This document shows, piece by piece, positions 1-7,961 of a stretch of 55,000 nucleotides of DNA; the stretch's first letter is position 1; every line of letters starts with the position of its first letter. This stretch comes from Verrucomicrobiaceae bacterium (lineage in GTDB: Bacteria; Verrucomicrobiota; Verrucomicrobiia; Verrucomicrobiales; Akkermansiaceae): assembly GCA_027485995.1 (NCBI GenBank), contig JAIXPW010000051.1, forward strand, positions 1 through 55,000, given 5' to 3'. The notes under the pieces were generated by a model. That model was given only the letters and a program-made list of their open reading frames with translations, was not told where the DNA came from and ran no database searches. A program made the translations under genes and the position numbers.

Positions 1-394
<394 letters not shown>

Positions 395-703
395 ATGAAG
401 ACCGGAATGTGCCTCCTGCTGACTCTGCTCATGGTTTCTTGCCGGACGGCAAGGATCACTGTGCTGGACGGAGGCGCGCCAGTGAAAGACGCCAAGGTTT
501 GTGTGTATTTCAATTCGTCTCCCAATCCTCTCGAGGCGACGACCAATAAGAGCGGCATGGCAGAGTTCGAGATCAAGCACAAAGAGCTAGTGACGAGCCT
601 GGGAATCTTCACGAAGGACGGTAGGGTGATATCCGTCCTCAATGCAAAGAAGTGGCCTATGGAAGTGAAGATCGGGAAGCAACGTAGACAGGTAATCAAT
701 TGA
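395..703 (+). CDS. Small predicted lipoprotein with carboxypeptidase-regulatory-like fold features
   Basis: A 102-residue protein of unknown function. The N-terminus is a short hydrophobic signal ending in the lipobox LMVSC (Cys16), so a lipid-anchored periplasmic protein is expected. The mature part (TVLDGGAPVKDAKVCVYF, then TNKSGMAEFEI) has the spacing of a small beta-sandwich domain of the carboxypeptidase-regulatory/CNA-B type, in which a G-x-P-V-x-x-A-x-V strand is followed by T-x-x-x-G. This resemblance is only visual. An overlapping + ORF at 325-549 and an antisense ORF were set aside because they lack such features. It is the first of a run of + genes in the accessory block. Confidence 0.7.
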   Translation: MKTGMCLLLTLLMVSCRTARITVLDGGAPVKDAKVCVYFNSSPNPLEATTNKSGMAEFEIKHKELVTSLGIFTKDGRVISVLNAKKWPMEVKIGKQRRQVIN

Positions 704-790
704 AGCAATCTTACGATCCCAAGCCTGCGGTGCGATCCACCCTAGTCAAGATGGCTAACAAGACGTCGGTGCCAGAGTAGAAACGAAACC

Positions 791-1288
791 ATGATCAGAT
801 CCCTCTTCATTCTCCTGTTCCTCCTCGGGGCAGGCTCGGCCCAGGCGGATTACGAGAGGAGGCTCAGCACTGCCGAACTTCTAGCCCAAACCGATGTGGT
901 CGTGATCGGCAGGCTCACGAACGTGAAAGAGTGGAGCGTCGACAAAGTTGACTATGGTGAGGGCACAATCGAAGTGACCGAGACCCTCATGGGTGCCTTA
1001 TCTGATTCCAAGAAGCTCACGTTAAGATGGTCGAATCCTCAATACACAAGCGGACGGCTGGGTTTCAAGGAAACGGGAAAGGCGGAGTTTGTCTGGTTGC
1101 TCTGGCGTGCTCAGGACGGCACTTTCCGGGTGCGACACTCTGGCCAGAAACTCCCACTGGACCAGAAGATGGAGATCGTTGCGGGCATCGAGAAGCGAAA
1201 AGCTGAACAAACCTTGCCATCCAACGGGCATAAACCCACAAGCGGCGCGTCATCGACTGCCCCAACCGCGCCCGCAGACGCCCATTGA
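791..1288 (+). CDS. Secreted protein of unknown function
   Basis: A 165-residue protein with a clear cleavable signal peptide (MIRSLFILLFLLGAGSAQA, cleavage likely after SAQA). I do not recognise a family. The mature part begins with TAELLAQTDVVVIGRL, followed by beta-rich sequence. This pattern is common in secreted proteins that start with a 'potential for release/leakage' type beta-barrel, but the comparison is not strong enough to name a function. The C-terminal 35 residues are low complexity (Ser, Thr, Ala, Pro). It lies 87 bp after the preceding lipoprotein gene and 18 bp before the next gene, in the same direction. Confidence 0.65.
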   Translation: MIRSLFILLFLLGAGSAQADYERRLSTAELLAQTDVVVIGRLTNVKEWSVDKVDYGEGTIEVTETLMGALSDSKKLTLRWSNPQYTSGRLGFKETGKAEFVWLLWRAQDGTFRVRHSGQKLPLDQKMEIVAGIEKRKAEQTLPSNGHKPTSGASSTAPTAPADAH

Positions 1289-1306
1289 GCCTGCAACAAG
1301 AAGACC

Positions 1307-2682
1307 ATGAATCGAATCGCAGCAATTCTTTGGGCCATGTGTCCCTTCGCATTGGTCGCTCATCCTTGTCCGTTTGACTGGAACATCGCATTTCCGAGCG
1401 ATACTGAGATCAAGGGCACGAATCTCAGTGAGTTTGTCGAGAAGTTCAATGAGGCGGTTTCGAAAGAGACGAAGAGTGGAATTGCAAGAGCGATCATCTA
1501 CGAAGCAAAGCCTGACACGTTCAGGAGAATTCCGGAGGACTCGCCCTACTCCAAGGAGATGAATGTGCTGTTCCAGCGCTATGTCAAAGTCATGGAGCCT
1601 TTGAAAAAGAAGGGACTGGGCGAGTCGGCTCCCTTGGCCATTGGTTTCCCGGCCAAGTTTCCCGTAGCCTGCTTGCTGGCAGCAGAGTTCAGCGGTGGAT
1701 ACGGAGGAGTAATGAATTATGAGGAGACCAAGGAAGGCGCCCGTCTGACCCGGCGACGCGAGAGTTTGGAGTGCCGTTCCTATGAGCTTAGCGGGAAGTT
1801 CCTGGAAACTGTCAGTGAGTATCAGCGCGAGGAACGGATCGCTGCGGGCCTTGAGCCGGCGTCCTATGTTTTTGCCAGCTTCAGCGGCATGACCTGGGCC
1901 TTTGACATCTATTCCGAATCCGCTCAGGACTATGTTCAGGAGTCATTTCTCGATGGTGTCACGCTTTACGTTCCATCGAAGCAAGTCATTCTGGCCATCG
2001 AAACCAGGGAAAAGCATGAGGAGATCGCCAAGGTCATGTCAGAGAGGGGTCTTTTGGTGCATTCCTCGGTGGATCGAATGTCTCGACTGAAGGAGGCGGC
2101 AAGAACAGCCGGAGTTCAGGAAGGGCTTGTCGAGGATCCAATGAGGCGATCCGAGCTTGTCAAGGCGTTGCAACAGAGGATTGAGCAAGGCTACTTTGAT
2201 GAGAAGGCATTCAAGATCCACCCAAAGCTGAATTCGCAGAGTTCTGCAGGTCGTATCTGGAGACCAGAGCGAAGGGCTTTGACAGAGCTCTGCTCCTGGC
2301 ATCTGAGCTGGGTTGCGTGGAGTTGGTTCCCTTGCTTTTGCAGCGAGGTGACATGGAGGGGCTCGACTTCGGCCAGACTTACCGGAACGGCAAAGACGCC
2401 CGCGCCGTGAAGGCGATCGTTGCCATGGGAATCAAGGCAGCCGATCCGCTATTTGACAGGGTGGAGAAAAGTCCAAATGCGCAGGAGCGCTACTACGCCC
2501 TATCAGCCCTTCAGGAAGGCCTGACCGCCTGGAAGGACGATCTGGAGGGCAAGGGACTTGCCGACCGCATGATGGAGCGTTGTGACACGAACAAGGCGAC
2601 TGTCCAGTTGGCTCTCGGCTTGCTCAAGGGCAATATCCACGATGCCAGGACCGCCGCAGGTGCCGATCTTGAAAGTCCCTGA
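1307..2682 (+). pseudogene. Frameshifted secreted protein of unknown function
   Basis: Translation from ATG 1307 gives a signal peptide (MNRIAAILWAMCPFALVAH) and a soluble protein up to about residue 305, then a Trp/Arg/Ser-rich nonsense tail to 2410. A second frame continues in good coding style from about 2221 (PKAEFAEFCRSYLETRAKGF and onward) to a stop at 2682. Adding one base to the CCCAAA run at 2221-2226 joins the frames smoothly as KIHPKAEFAEF. The intact product would be about 458 residues. The family is unknown. The C-terminal part is helical (for example PLFDRVEKSPNAQERYYALS) and resembles HEAT-like repeats. A natural one-base deletion or a sequencing error would give the same picture. 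Confidence 0.65.
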
Positions 2683-2798
2683 GAAAGTCAGAAGCCCCCG
2701 ATATACTGGATGATGCGGAGTCGGGCAGCGTCTCAGTTTGAATTCTGGCTTCTCTTCCCGCCGTCGATGGCCCATTGGTTTACCGAGATTGTCGAATC

Positions 2799-3380
2799 AT
2801 GAAATCCATTCAATGCGCTATTCTCGCGTTCTCGCTCGCGGGCAGGGTTCTGCTTGCCGATCAAAGCATTGGCAACTGGCCTGATGTTCTGAGAGATGCC
2901 GTCCAGCAGGAAAAACTGGTGATTACCGCATCCCACACGGGAGCCTTTGGAGGAGTTCATACCTCTTCTTATGAGATCAGCCTAGGACTGAGGAAGGAGG
3001 GCGATGCAGCGTCCATTCTGTTCGATGCCTGCTCCAGAAGGCTTGAGGAATGGGCATCGAGAAATGGGGCTGAGTTCAGCACCACCAATACCCTGGGTGG
3101 CAGGTCGTTACGGATCAAGGCATCGAGTGGCCATTACCTGTCCACGGTTTACCAGCCTCCGAAGAAGGGAGCCACGCAGGGCACTTTCAATGTCGTCTTT
3201 GTCGAGCCAGGGGAGTTCCTTCAGGGCGTGAATCCTGAGGTGAACAAGCCGGGCGATCAGGCCGGAGCCGGGCAACCCGCAATACCCACCGGGCCGAAGT
3301 CTGAGCGTAGCGATCAACCCCAACCAGTTCAGGAAGGGCACCCCCGGCAGCGGCTGGCCAGGCCTCGACTTGGCCACTGA
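2799..3380 (+). CDS. Secreted protein of unknown function with a repeat-encoded C-terminal tail
   Basis: A 193-residue protein. ATG 2799 was chosen over an upstream codon at 2775 because it starts a proper signal peptide (MKSIQCAILAFSLAGRVLLA). No family is recognised. The body ends near NVVFVEPGEFLQGV. The last 45 residues (AGAGQPAIPTGPKSERSDQ, then PQPVQEGHP) are encoded by an inverted-repeat element (3261-3361) that also ends other genes in this block. The tail therefore probably reflects capture of the stop codon by the repeat rather than function. The stop is 4 bp before the next gene's ATG at 3385. Confidence 0.6.
   Translation: MKSIQCAILAFSLAGRVLLADQSIGNWPDVLRDAVQQEKLVITASHTGAFGGVHTSSYEISLGLRKEGDAASILFDACSRRLEEWASRNGAEFSTTNTLGGRSLRIKASSGHYLSTVYQPPKKGATQGTFNVVFVEPGEFLQGVNPEVNKPGDQAGAGQPAIPTGPKSERSDQPQPVQEGHPRQRLARPRLGH
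3261..3361 (+). repeat. Gene-end inverted repeat, copy A
   Basis: About 100 bp that runs from GCCGGGCAACCCGC to GCAGCGGCTGGCCAGG. It matches the layout of copies B, C and D (6674, 7277, 7861): a GGCAACCCGC-type left arm, a middle with AAGTCTGAG and CAACCCCAACC, and a pairing right arm. It is diverged, and it lies inside the 3' end of the upstream CDS. Confidence 0.55.
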
Positions 3381-3384
3381 AGAG

Positions 3385-3819
3385 ATGCTCCTGCCTTTGC
3401 TCATCCTTGCGACCTTGGCCTACGTGGGATTTGCGATCACTTCGGGTGTTCGGGATCGACCTGTCCGCGGATCCAGAACTCCTGACGCACCGCATCCAGC
3501 CGTGAAGTTTGTGCTCGCTGGCGGAGTTCCTGTCACAGTCGCAGCAACGATGAGTTACCTGTTCCTGGTCGTTGGGGGCGCGACTACAGTTCAACTCAAC
3601 GTGGGTAGTCCTTCACGGATGAATGTTTGGTCGACTTGGGTGGATCTCTGGCCATTCTTCCTGTTCATCACCGCATCAAGTGGCTTGGGCGCTCTGATTT
3701 GGTTGGTGGCTTGTGCCTGCAAGAGGACCCTGCGACCGTCGATCTTGGCATCAATCGCGTCCCTCTTGCTCTCGGTATTGGCATTTTTTACTGTGTTGTC
3801 ATACTTTCCTTCTGCGTGA
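3385..3819 (+). CDS. Four-helix membrane protein of unknown function
   Basis: A 144-residue protein with four hydrophobic segments, near residues 1-18 (MLLPLLILATLAYVGFAI), 43-65, 90-108 and 116-140, so it is probably an inner-membrane protein. ATG 3385 was preferred to a TTG at 3370 because GAAGAG lies just upstream and the hydrophobic start suits a membrane protein. No family is recognised. It follows the secreted-protein gene with a 4-bp gap. Confidence 0.6.
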   Translation: MLLPLLILATLAYVGFAITSGVRDRPVRGSRTPDAPHPAVKFVLAGGVPVTVAATMSYLFLVVGGATTVQLNVGSPSRMNVWSTWVDLWPFFLFITASSGLGALIWLVACACKRTLRPSILASIASLLLSVLAFFTVLSYFPSA

Positions 3820-3983
3820 AACCAGTGATCCATGAAGGCGAAGCCGCTCCAACCAACAGTCGGTGATGCGCCCGGTGGAATCCATGCTTCCATCCCCGCC
3901 GTGGATGAGCTAACCGTCAGGCCGAGCAACGAACTTCAACCGATAGACATGCATCGCAGTCTTTTTGCCACCATGAGTTTCCC

Positions 3984-4520
3984 GTGAAGGCAACGATTCA
4001 GAATATTGACGTGCTTGATTTACCTGCAGACGCTTTGGTTTATTCGACCAATGTGCTCCTGAATTGTTCTGGTGGAGTTGGGGCGTGTTTGGTGAAGCGC
4101 TTTGGCAAGCATGTTCAGGAAGATCTGCACCGTTTGCTCCATGAGAAGCGGACAAGATTTGCACCTAGAGGTTCGATCTTCCAATTGGTTTCCAGGGGAA
4201 TGCCCTATTCCAAGGTGTTTCACGTGGTTCCGAGTGACGGATTCTACGATACAACGTCTGAGATCGTGGCCGATGTTCTCCGACGCTGCCTCACCGAGTG
4301 CCTTCAAGATCCAAGCATTCGTTCGATTGCTCTGTCTGCCCTGGCAACCGGATATGGCCATCTTGACTTTGACGAATTCTTTCGCATCGCGTCCAAGGTA
4401 TTTGCTGATGAGGATTTTTCTTCAATCGAAGCGGTCACGATTTGCATCTGCGACCCATACTCATACAATCTGGCGAGGAACCTGATCCTGGAAGAAAATC
4501 TGAACCTAGAAGAAGCATGA
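3984..4520 (+). CDS. Macro-domain protein (ADP-ribose-binding fold)
   Basis: A 178-residue single-domain protein with a GTG start. The macro-domain signature is visible: a hydrophobic strand ending in DALVYSTNVLLN, then the phosphate-binding loop GGVGACLVKRFG, then HVVPSD, and the second ligand loop SIALSALATGYGHLDFDEF. Macro domains bind or hydrolyse ADP-ribose, O-acetyl-ADP-ribose or related nucleotides. The usual catalytic NAAN is replaced by STNV, so hydrolase activity is uncertain. It converges with the RapZ-C-like gene at 4664, with a palindromic attC-like stretch between the two stops. Confidence 0.8.
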   Translation: MKATIQNIDVLDLPADALVYSTNVLLNCSGGVGACLVKRFGKHVQEDLHRLLHEKRTRFAPRGSIFQLVSRGMPYSKVFHVVPSDGFYDTTSEIVADVLRRCLTECLQDPSIRSIALSALATGYGHLDFDEFFRIASKVFADEDFSSIEAVTICICDPYSYNLARNLILEENLNLEEA

Positions 4521-4537
4521 CAGGCCGCGTTGTGACC

Positions 4538-4669
4538 ATCTCGACCAGCCTCAAGTTTCGATGAGTCTTCTTGAAACCAAGCTGGCCGTGGAGCACCACA
4601 GCGATGCAAATGGGGTGCAAGTCCCTTGCTGGAAATCCAGAAGTTGATCATGAAGGAGGCTTGTTAGGC
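4538..4669. repeat. attC-like inverted-repeat site between convergent genes
   Basis: The right end GGAGGCTTGTTAGGC contains GTTAGGC (4663-4669), a match to the integron attC core GTTRRRY. The left end TCTCGACCAGCCTC (about 4538-4552) pairs imperfectly with it. The length of about 130 bp is within the attC range. Several short palindromes lie between the arms, for example CTGGAAATCCAG at 4629-4640. The stop codon of the - gene lies inside the core (GCCTAAC), as in many cassettes. The left core is degenerate, so this call is tentative. Confidence 0.35.
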
Positions 4670-5047
4670 TTCGTTGGGGCCGACTTCTCTTGGCTTCAGG
4701 TGGCGATGCTCAACATTCACTTTGCAGCCCACTGCTGCAAGACGTTCAGCCAATTCGTTGGCGAACACGACACTTCTGTGGATGCCACTTGTGCAACCGA
4801 AAGCAACAATCGTGTGCTCCTTGAGCCGCGAAAGCTTTCTTGCTCGGGTGAAATAGGACTCGAAGATCTTTCGGTTCTGGTCCGAACCGAGAACTGAACG
4901 CTTCACGACCACATCCGTTCCAATCGCACCCTTGGGCAATTGGTCTTGTGGATTGGCGATGCGGTTGCGGAGATCAATGCGCATGTCGGCCTCGGGGTAA
5001 GGCTCGCCATATTTGAATCCGAAGGAGATGATCGTGATATCAATCAT
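4664..5047 (-). CDS. Stand-alone RapZ C-terminal-domain-like protein
   Basis: A 127-residue protein matching the C-terminal domain of RNase adapter RapZ. It has an N-terminal IISFGFKYGEP and a later IVAFGCTSGIHRSVVFANEL, where full-length RapZ has SFGFKYG and IGCTGGRHRSV, and it ends with VNVEHRHL. In E. coli RapZ this domain binds glucosamine-6-phosphate and the sRNA GlmZ. The N-terminal P-loop domain of RapZ is absent here. RNA or sugar-phosphate binding is therefore a family-based guess. It is convergent with the macro-domain gene. The stop codon lies inside the attC-like GCCTAAC. Confidence 0.75.
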   Translation of the reverse strand: MIDITIISFGFKYGEPYPEADMRIDLRNRIANPQDQLPKGAIGTDVVVKRSVLGSDQNRKIFESYFTRARKLSRLKEHTIVAFGCTSGIHRSVVFANELAERLAAVGCKVNVEHRHLKPREVGPNEA

Positions 5048-5104
5048 GGGTCTTGGCTTAGCGTCAGATGTGGTGGCACGAAGGCGCAGGACTCATAGCG
5101 CGAA

Positions 5105-5153
5105 GCGAACAAGGGGTGATCATCCGCCCTTGCCATCCACGCCCTGTTGGGCC
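5105..5153. repeat. Gene-end inverted repeat, short copy E
   Basis: Inverted arms GCGAACAAGGGG and CGCCCTGTTGGGC enclose a smaller hairpin, CAAGGG to CCCTTG (5110-5132). The right part TTGCCATCCACGCCCTGTTGG closely matches TTGCCATCCACGGCTTGTTGG at 7953-7973. It lies immediately downstream of the methyltransferase stop on -. GTTGGGC fits the attC R' consensus, but the partner GCGAAC does not. Confidence 0.45.
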
Positions 5154-5159
5154 GATTCT

Positions 5160-5831
5160 TCATTTGATCTGGTAGCTCAGGATCCAAAAGTAGTCGGTCA
5201 GCAGCACGTCTGCCGTTGACGCTGACTCCGAGACAGCGTCCAACAACTCACTCTCCGATGGGAAATTCTTTAGAATTTCGTGGACGCTGCCGTCCGCCAA
5301 AGTACGTCGCTGAAATGAATCTCCAAGTTCGTCAGTTCGAAGAATTGGAGTGCTGCTTCCCTCAATGAAGCGATTGTCGATGAACACCACCTTGGAGCCG
5401 CTGAGAAGATTCTTGTGAAGCCGATCGAGGAAACTTGGTAGCCTACTTCGCGGAACATGCGACCACCAAAAGCCGGAGAAAGCAGCCGAAAACTGACGAT
5501 CAAACCCTGGAAGGGCGTAGGCATCGGCTTCGAGAAACTCGATGGAGTTCCTGCCCCAATCTTTGCCACGCGCAATCTTTAGCACTTCAGAGTTGATGTC
5601 GCAGGCCACGACTGATCTCGCTGAAGCTGCAAAGGCTTCTGTCCAATAGGCCGTCCCACAGGCAACTTCCAATACGTCTTGGCCGTCAAATGCCGCGCCG
5701 ATGATCCTGCGTGCTTGAGCAAGGTCCTCTTGGCGCTCCTCCTTGGCATAGACTTGCTCATACTCGCGAGCCCGTCGTCCGTAGTAGCTGATCATGTCGG
5801 TTTGCATGTTCTCTGGGAACGGTGACCGCAT
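5160..5831 (-). CDS. Class I SAM-dependent methyltransferase
   Basis: A 223-residue protein with the Rossmann-fold methyltransferase order. It has an N-terminal YYGRRAREYEQVY helix, motif I DVLEVACGTAYWTEAFA (SAM-binding glycine loop), motif II acidic VACDINSEVL, then IEFLEADAYALP, and a motif IV region FSAAFSGFWWSHVPRSRL. The pattern resembles the Methyltransf_25/UbiE-like group. The substrate is unknown. An alternative start is Met9. The stop lies next to repeat copy E. The gene ends 112 bp from the RapZ-C-like gene, on the same strand. Confidence 0.8.
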   Translation of the reverse strand: MRSPFPENMQTDMISYYGRRAREYEQVYAKEERQEDLAQARRIIGAAFDGQDVLEVACGTAYWTEAFAASARSVVACDINSEVLKIARGKDWGRNSIEFLEADAYALPGFDRQFSAAFSGFWWSHVPRSRLPSFLDRLHKNLLSGSKVVFIDNRFIEGSSTPILRTDELGDSFQRRTLADGSVHEILKNFPSESELLDAVSESASTADVLLTDYFWILSYQIK

Positions 5832-5920
5832 GCACCTCTACCGGTGGAGGTGCCCGTCGCTCAAGGGGTGAGGTTTGTCGTCACAGGAGATCATCGAAAC
5901 AGAACGGCTTGTAGGGGATG

Positions 5921-6556
5921 TCACGGCGCGGGTTGTTGGGCTATTCTTCGGTTCTCACGTAAGCGTCTCACTTCATACATCAGTTGAGTTCTGTCATTGC
6001 GAAAGAACCATGCCAGGCGTTCGGCTGAGGTGCGCTTCTCGTAGCTGTTCGCGATGGCATCGCCAAGCCCGTCTCTCACCGAGTTAAGGCGCCGGGAAAA
6101 ATGAATCACCGCCTTGTCAGTCCGCTCCATAATCCGCAATAGCCGTTCCTCGTCCTGCAAGCTCGTGGAAAGCCTAAATCTGCTTCGTGTCGATTCTTCG
6201 ACCAAGGTTGCCGCAAGAAAGGCTTGGGAAGCCACATCATCTTCGAAATCCGAGAAACACACATTGCAGAATCTCAGGCGGTATTCCGGCCACGTTGAAC
6301 CCTCGCCGGAACATAGCCTCTTGTTGACGACCCAATCAAAGTTCCGTCGAAGTCGCCGTAGATGGTGTGGTCCAAATTCGTGGATCAATCCGATCGCTCC
6401 GAATGCGGCTCGATAGAATCTTCCGTCGTTGTCTCGGATATTCGCCAGATTGATTCCGTGTGCGCTGCCGACCCGTTGCGTTCTGATCAGCAACAGGACT
6501 ACTTTATCAGCTACTTTTCCGAACAAACGCATTTTTCGGCCCAACGGATAGGCCAT
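5921..6556 (-). CDS. Protein of unknown function
   Basis: A 211-residue soluble, Arg-rich protein with no family that I recognise. ATG 6556 is preferred to an upstream TTG at 6586. The N-terminal part holds VADKVVLLLIRTQRVGSAHG and a Cys pair in LRFCNVCFSDFEDDV, which could bind a metal but is not a standard motif. The C-terminal third is highly charged and helical (RTQLMYEVRRLRENRR). It ends in QQPAP, where GCCCAACAACCCGCG at the DNA level resembles the left arm of the gene-end repeats. It sits between the methyltransferase and the DUF6714-like gene, on the same strand. Confidence 0.5.
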   Translation of the reverse strand: MAYPLGRKMRLFGKVADKVVLLLIRTQRVGSAHGINLANIRDNDGRFYRAAFGAIGLIHEFGPHHLRRLRRNFDWVVNKRLCSGEGSTWPEYRLRFCNVCFSDFEDDVASQAFLAATLVEESTRSRFRLSTSLQDEERLLRIMERTDKAVIHFSRRLNSVRDGLGDAIANSYEKRTSAERLAWFFRNDRTQLMYEVRRLRENRRIAQQPAP

Positions 6557-6673
6557 TCCCGGCGGGGATGGGAAGGCTGAATTCAAAGAAGGACGTTACC
6601 CGCCCTTGGCTGTGCCGATTTGTCGGGCCTGGGATTTTCTGAGATATGGCTCGATCACAAGGACGATGAGGCC

Positions 6674-6764
6674 TGGCACTCGCTACCGGGAGCGCCCCTC
6701 CGCTTCAGGTTGAGGTTTCTGGCTTACCCTACGACTTCGCCTCGGGGAGGGTAGCGGGTTGCCC
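6674..6764 (-). repeat. Gene-end inverted repeat, copy B
   Basis: On + the element runs from TGGCACTCGCTACCGGGAGC to GGTAGCGGGTTGCCCA. Read on -, GGCAACCCGCTACCC forms the left arm and CGGTAGCGAGTGCCA the right. It shares CAGGTTGAGGTTT and GACTTCG with copy C. The left arm lies inside the 3' end of the upstream CDS and encodes GQPATLPEAKS. Confidence 0.75.
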
Positions 6765-7262
6765 AGCGCCGGCTTTTTCTGCAAGCATTGTCTTCCGCAG
6801 GTTGAGATACGTGATGGCCTCATCTACATCCGAGAAGTATACACTCCCAAGGTTGGACCGCACCAAATGGAGGACCTGTATCAGACAATCAATCTGGCCT
6901 TCTGAAAGCACCCGGACGCGCGCTTCTCGCTCAGCCGCTTCATCGGCGCGAAGGTCTCCACAGAAATGGTAGGCGAGAAACTCTCCGAGATCCTGATCCG
7001 CGTCATCTGCAAATACCGCCGCAAGATACGAAGGCAAAGCCCACCGAAATCCTGACGGCGATAACAACGAAAGCTCACCAATCAACCATCGTGCACATTC
7101 TGGCGAGAATGTTCCCCCTCTCTCATCCTTGAATTCATCAATAAGGGCCGAGCAATGAAAGCAGTCGCTACCGTGCACAGTCAATTCCGCGTCTGGCGGA
7201 CGACTTACCGGAGGAAACGCTTCCCGTATCTGCATGGCCAGTGATTGTGCGGGAGATTTCAT
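6729..7262 (-). CDS. DUF6714-like protein of unknown function
   Basis: A 177-residue protein. ATG 7262 (MKSPAQSLAMQIREAF) is preferred to 7310 because the extra N-terminus is encoded by repeat copy C. The core HCSALIDEFKDERG, WLIGELSLLSPSGFRW and LPSYLAAVFADD resembles the DUF6714 family, small cytoplasmic proteins of unknown role. I could not confirm this by search. The last residues (AGAGQPATLPEAKS) are encoded by gene-end repeat copy B and should not be read as part of the domain. Confidence 0.6.
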   Translation of the reverse strand: MKSPAQSLAMQIREAFPPVSRPPDAELTVHGSDCFHCSALIDEFKDERGGTFSPECARWLIGELSLLSPSGFRWALPSYLAAVFADDADQDLGEFLAYHFCGDLRADEAAEREARVRVLSEGQIDCLIQVLHLVRSNLGSVYFSDVDEAITYLNLRKTMLAEKAGAGQPATLPEAKS

Positions 7263-7276
7263 GCAGAACGTCGAGG

Positions 7277-7369
7277 CATGGCAACCGCTACCGAGAGCGT
7301 CCCTCCGCATCAGGTTGAGGTTTATCGTTACCCTCAGACTTCGATTCAGGGCGGGTAGCGGGTTGCACA
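7277..7369 (-). repeat. Gene-end inverted repeat, copy C
   Basis: About 93 bp bounded on + by CATGGCAACCGCTACC and GGTAGCGGGTTGCAC, which are imperfect inverted arms about 65 bp apart. The middle shares CAGGTTGAGGTTT and GACTTCGATTC with copy B. Its left arm (on -) encodes the tail of the upstream lipoprotein. The element fills the space to the next gene. Confidence 0.78.
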
Positions 7370-7839
7370 GTGCCGCCTTGTTCGCTTTTGGTCATCGTTT
7401 TGACGCGGAAACAAGGAATCATGCCATCGTCAGTCTTGACAGCTAGAATCTGATAGCATGCTTCTGATATCGCTTCAACGCCGGTCCAAACCAGCTTCCC
7501 CTTAAGTGTATCGGGAACTCTGTAGGCACCGCGAAACCCATCAACGGCGTATATAGCCTCCCGCTCAAGGTCGATGCCAGGAATAATGTGAACTGACATT
7601 TTAGAAGGACTCTTCCCATGCTTTACATTGACAGTGCCGATCCGCTCCCATTCTGCCCCTCCCCAGTTCTCGAATGCTATAGAATCGACTTCCGATGAGA
7701 TTGGAACTTCTGCTGTCCATCCGCGAAATAAATGAAGATCGACTGATTCAGGTGGAGTTGAATTGCTGTCGGTGTCATCCGAGCACGCCACGAAAAGCAT
7801 TATAATCGGAAGAACTAGCCAGCGATGATTTGATTTCAT
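7288..7839 (-). CDS. Predicted lipoprotein with a repeat-encoded tail
   Basis: A 183-residue protein with a lipoprotein signal (MKSNHRWLVLPIIMLFVAC, lipobox LFVAC with Cys19), so a membrane-anchored periplasmic protein is expected. The body (WGGAEWERIGTVNVKHGKS, EAISEACYQILAVKTDDG) is unrecognised. The last 30 residues (VQPATRPESKSEGNDKPQP and following) are encoded by repeat copy C. Similar tails occur in two neighbouring genes, so the tail marks the repeat and not a protein domain. Confidence 0.68.
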   Translation of the reverse strand: MKSNHRWLVLPIIMLFVACSDDTDSNSTPPESVDLHLFRGWTAEVPISSEVDSIAFENWGGAEWERIGTVNVKHGKSPSKMSVHIIPGIDLEREAIYAVDGFRGAYRVPDTLKGKLVWTGVEAISEACYQILAVKTDDGMIPCFRVKTMTKSEQGGTVQPATRPESKSEGNDKPQPDAEGRSR

Positions 7840-7860
7840 TTTCTTTAGTGAACGTCAGAG

Positions 7861-7961
7861 TGATGGCAACCCCACTAGCGGGAGCCAGCGTCGGACGCGG
7901 GGTTGAGGTTGAAATCAGGTGGAAGCATCGGGAACAAAGGGGCTAGTGGGGGTTGCCATCC
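7861..7961 (-). repeat. Gene-end inverted repeat, copy D
   Basis: The best-preserved arms in the window: GATGGCAACCCCACTAGC (7862-7879) and its complement GCTAGTGGGGGTTGCCATC (7942-7960), differing by one extra base. A 62-bp centre separates them. A single unpaired base between long arms is a known feature of folded attC sites, although the core GTTGCCA does not fit GTTRRRY. The right part overlaps the 3' end of the next CDS. Confidence 0.8.

Noticed and set aside
2205..2230. Programmed ribosomal frameshifting
   Set aside because: No slippery heptamer of the X-XXY-YYZ type and no strong downstream hairpin; a homopolymer base loss explains the picture.
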